64,000 nt of DNA from an uncultured Christensenella sp. (GTDB taxonomy: Bacteria > Bacillota > Clostridia > Christensenellales > Pumilibacteraceae): NCBI GenBank assembly GCA_910585955.1, contig CAJUGC010000003.1, positions 62,001-126,000 of the forward strand, written 5' to 3'. Made by a program: the position numbers and the translations under genes. Below are positions 61,750 to 64,000 of this stretch, one piece after another; positions within the stretch are counted from its first letter, which is position 1, and each line of letters starts with the position of its first letter. The notes under the pieces were generated by a model that was not told the DNA's origin, did not search any database, and saw only the letters and a program-made list of their open reading frames with translations.

Positions 61750-63495
61750 CTATTCGAATGCTTCTTTATTTTCTTTGTATGCTATGTAACCGTCCATCAT
61801 AGCGGCAACGGCGTCGATTTTTTGTTCATACCGTTTTTTAAGCAGTTTCCGATTTCCATTTGTATCCTCCATAGTAATACAGTTCCCCATAGCAAATGTC
61901 ATTAAGTCCTCGTCGAACAAAAGCATTCTCTCTTCGGAGAGTTTCTTCAATTCACCCAAAGGCACAGATTCGGTTTTTGCACCTTGGATAACTTTGACAA
62001 TTCCAAAAGGTCCGTTTTCTTGTTCCCAACGCTCTACAAACTTGCTTGCATTGTAAGGGTCGTAGCCAAATGAACGAACGTCGTAGCCACAACGGATAAT
62101 GTGCTCGTCCAGATCTTCATAAACCTGCATCATATCCAAGACCGTCCCTTCAAGAACGATAAGACTGCCTTCATCGATAAACGATTCGTACTTTTGTCTC
62201 ATCGCAAGTGGCAATCTAGACAGTGTTAACGACGTTATGTAGTTTCGAGTTTTAATTCCGAAACACCCATTGACTATTGGAAACAAAAATGTAAAAGCGC
62301 AGAAATCGTCGCCTTGCGACAAATCCGCACCGAGAGAACACGGCATATTCCAAAAATCTCTTTTCCTATGCGGTAAAGTTTCCTCATAAGTAAAGTAATA
62401 GGTATAACCTTCCATTGGGATTCCAAAACGTTTTGCTAAGATGTCGTTTCTTGCCGCGGGAGCTTTCTCAGCTCTTTCTACATCTAATTGATACGTTTCA
62501 TACGAAACGGTTTTGCCGATGTTCGGATTCGCTTTCGGCCACATATCGGGATTGCTAACTTCATCGATTGAGTCCAGTTTATACCACCAAATAGAAACAT
62601 GCGGATTGACGTACTCGCCTTTCAAAATATCCGACAACTCCATCTTTATGGTATCCCCCGCTCCGTTACGAACCGTTCCTTCTGAACTTATCGCCACGAT
62701 TAACCAATCATCGAGTTTTGACGCACCCTGTTCTATTGCACCGATAACATCTTCTCGAATATCGCCGGAAAGCCATTCGTCAACTGTTGAAATTTTAGGG
62801 CGCAGTCCTTGTAACTTATTGACGTTCATCGGTCTGATTTCAATCAACGAACCAGTTAAAAAGTTTTCTATTCCCTTCTTGGTCGATGCGAGTTTTAATC
62901 GATCGGCTTTTGAACCTGTCGTGTTTTGTAAAGACCCTTCCGTTAAAAAATGAAACAGCGGTCCTCTTGCTCTAGTAATGGAGGTCCTTATAGGAGAAAG
63001 AACTTCTTCAGCTTGTTTCATGGTAGGCGCAGTTGTTATTTGATGCGTAGTTGACGTGTCGACATTCAAGAAGTAATTTTGCAAACATGACGCATACATT
63101 GATTTCGCAGCGCCACGAGCAACAATTAAATACTGTTTGTTAACCAAACGTTTCTTAATCTTCTTATTAACATAATGCCCGCCATGTCCATCAGGGTTCG
63201 GCATATACACGCTACGCTCGACAAAATAGTACCAACCGAAAATTTGTTCACCCCATAGCTTAAAACTATCAAGTAAATTTAAGTCCGCGCCATCGGTAAG
63301 TGTCAATTCGCTTTCGCAAAATGAAATCCATCCATCTACGGCTTTGTCGTCATAATAAATTCCCGGATTAGCAATGAGATCGTCGATTCTGTTCATCTCC
63401 ATCGAAATCTCTCTATTTACCGGTATCTCACCCTTAATTACGGCATCTCGAAACATACCGTAATATTTCGGAACGGCTGTATTCGATAATGCCAT
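61750..63495 (-). CDS. Terminase large subunit
   Basis: 581 residues. The packaging ATPase has the variant Walker A VARGAAKS (126-133), Walker B KISTVDEWLS (235-242, Asp-Glu) and a nuclease domain starting SLGADLSQGDDFCAFTFLFP with Asp391. SKFVERWEQENGPFGIVKVIQG near the C-terminus is typical of HK97-group terminases. Cuts and pumps phage DNA into proheads with a small subunit, which would lie beyond the right edge. Confidence 0.95.
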   Translation of the reverse strand: MALSNTAVPKYYGMFRDAVIKGEIPVNREISMEMNRIDDLIANPGIYYDDKAVDGWISFCESELTLTDGADLNLLDSFKLWGEQIFGWYYFVERSVYMPNPDGHGGHYVNKKIKKRLVNKQYLIVARGAAKSMYASCLQNYFLNVDTSTTHQITTAPTMKQAEEVLSPIRTSITRARGPLFHFLTEGSLQNTTGSKADRLKLASTKKGIENFLTGSLIEIRPMNVNKLQGLRPKISTVDEWLSGDIREDVIGAIEQGASKLDDWLIVAISSEGTVRNGAGDTIKMELSDILKGEYVNPHVSIWWYKLDSIDEVSNPDMWPKANPNIGKTVSYETYQLDVERAEKAPAARNDILAKRFGIPMEGYTYYFTYEETLPHRKRDFWNMPCSLGADLSQGDDFCAFTFLFPIVNGCFGIKTRNYITSLTLSRLPLAMRQKYESFIDEGSLIVLEGTVLDMMQVYEDLDEHIIRCGYDVRSFGYDPYNASKFVERWEQENGPFGIVKVIQGAKTESVPLGELKKLSEERMLLFDEDLMTFAMGNCITMEDTNGNRKLLKKRYEQKIDAVAAMMDGYIAYKENKEAFE

Positions 63496-63511
63496 TTTGA
63501 ATTTTCTCCTA

Positions 63512-63928
63512 TTACCAGTTTTTATCCAAATAACCCAACATCGCTTTCTTCACAAAAGCATGTCCGGCTACCGCAAGACCGGCTACCGCCGCAGAACCGA
63601 CCACGGCACCGGCTATACCCTTTGCCGCATTTCTCTTACCGTTTGATTTTATTGACTCCGAAGTTGTATTATCGATGCCGAATCCTTTGGAACGCAAATA
63701 CTTTTTAGCTGCACTTATGTTTGCTTCCATAGAAGATTGCTTGTATTTCTCCTTCGCATAACTACGAGGATTGTTTCCCGAAGAAGATGCTTCTTTATCT
63801 TGACGATACTGTGCTTTTGCATATCTTGCTACGCCGGCTTTTGTCAAGGTTCCGTCGGCATTCTGATATCGTCTGACACCCCAGCGTTGTCCTTTTACTC
63901 CATGATGCATGATTACATTATTACTCAT
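63512..63928 (-). CDS. Phage protein with HHGxxGQRWGVRR motif, second copy
   Basis: 138 residues, ATG behind AAAGAGGTG. Starts NNVIMHHGVKGQRWGVRRYQ with NADGTLTKAG, as in the 61242 gene; the rest is basic and ends in a hydrophobic helix (AKGIAGAVVGSAAVAGLAVAG), so this copy may associate with membrane. The two copies share the N-terminal 30 residues and diverge afterwards. Function unknown. Confidence 0.7.
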   Translation of the reverse strand: MSNNVIMHHGVKGQRWGVRRYQNADGTLTKAGVARYAKAQYRQDKEASSSGNNPRSYAKEKYKQSSMEANISAAKKYLRSKGFGIDNTTSESIKSNGKRNAAKGIAGAVVGSAAVAGLAVAGHAFVKKAMLGYLDKNW

Positions 63929-64000
63929 TAATTCACCTCTTTCTTATTTTCATGCTTTTTATTTTGTAGGTAACTTTTTAAGTTCCCTTATAGCAACCGC

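Larger units (their letters stand above)
40888..63502 (-). repeat. Dispersed 11-bp word ATTCAAAATGG, nine copies
   Basis: Minus-strand copies lie at plus coordinates 40888-40898, 43656-43666, 46062-46072, 50676-50686, 55244-55254, 58179-58189, 59963-59973, 61733-61743 and 63492-63502. In five (43656, 46062, 59963, 61733, 63492) the ATG in the word is a gene start. Two are inside genes and two in short gaps. The listed range is an envelope. Confidence 0.75.

Overview
The window looks like a chromosome contig from a low-to-mid GC Clostridia-type Firmicute, probably an uncultivated gut member. The basis is strong GGAGG-type ribosome binding sites, consensus sigma-A promoters, a gyrB-gyrA pair, an LmrCD-type ABC exporter pair and a siphovirus prophage of Firmicutes type. 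Genus-level placement cannot be supported from the sequence alone. Housekeeping genes are GC-balanced; the 19.5-28 kb island and the prophage are visibly richer in AT.

Layout. 1-5.1 kb (minus strand): the truncated 5' part of a large secreted beta-helix-like protein, a second anchored exported protein and a short-chain dehydrogenase. 5.3-13.0 kb (plus strand): a SWIM/SNF2 helicase, a TPR-like protein and a heterodimeric ABC exporter. 13.1-18.3 kb: a decaying mobilizable element with a frameshifted large serine recombinase, a small DNA-binding-type protein with a palindromic operator, a MobP-type relaxase with an ATA start, a four-hairpin oriT candidate, a Rep-like gene and iteron-like repeats. 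18.4-27.9 kb: accessory cargo consisting of a YhcG/DUF1016 nuclease, a four-gene cytosine methyltransferase / ParB-like / SNF2 helicase / DUF3883 operon, then an RNase III with two dsRNA-binding domains paired with a DUF2971 gene. 28-39.6 kb: core genes (RlmD-type methyltransferase, citrate synthase, glycosyltransferase, metallophosphoesterase, gyrA, gyrB). 39.9-40.6 kb: a DUF559 nuclease gene nested in palindromic repeats. 40.9-64 kb: part of an HK97-like siphovirus prophage read on the minus strand, running from terminase, portal and capsid at the right to tail fibre genes at the left. It continues past the right edge.

The main discovery is a diversity-generating retroelement (DGR) at the distal end of the prophage tail module. 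It has a C-type-lectin-like variable tail protein, an Avd-type accessory protein, a template repeat and a reverse transcriptase with the DGR-diagnostic IGDQLSQ motif. Template and variable repeats align without gaps over 87 bp with 16 differences, and all 16 fall at adenines of the template (coding strand). The reverse transcriptase is interrupted by one in-frame TGA, so the system has clearly worked in the past but may now be off, or be read through.

Other notable points: a 12-bp long-range stem in the leader of the RNase III operon (possible self-cleavage control); a palindrome over the -35 of the citrate synthase promoter; a multi-hairpin element between gyrB and gyrA; a 30-bp inverted-repeat cassette carrying a small gene against the direction of the tail operon; and an 11-bp word (ATTCAAAATGG) found nine times in the prophage, five times exactly at start codons.
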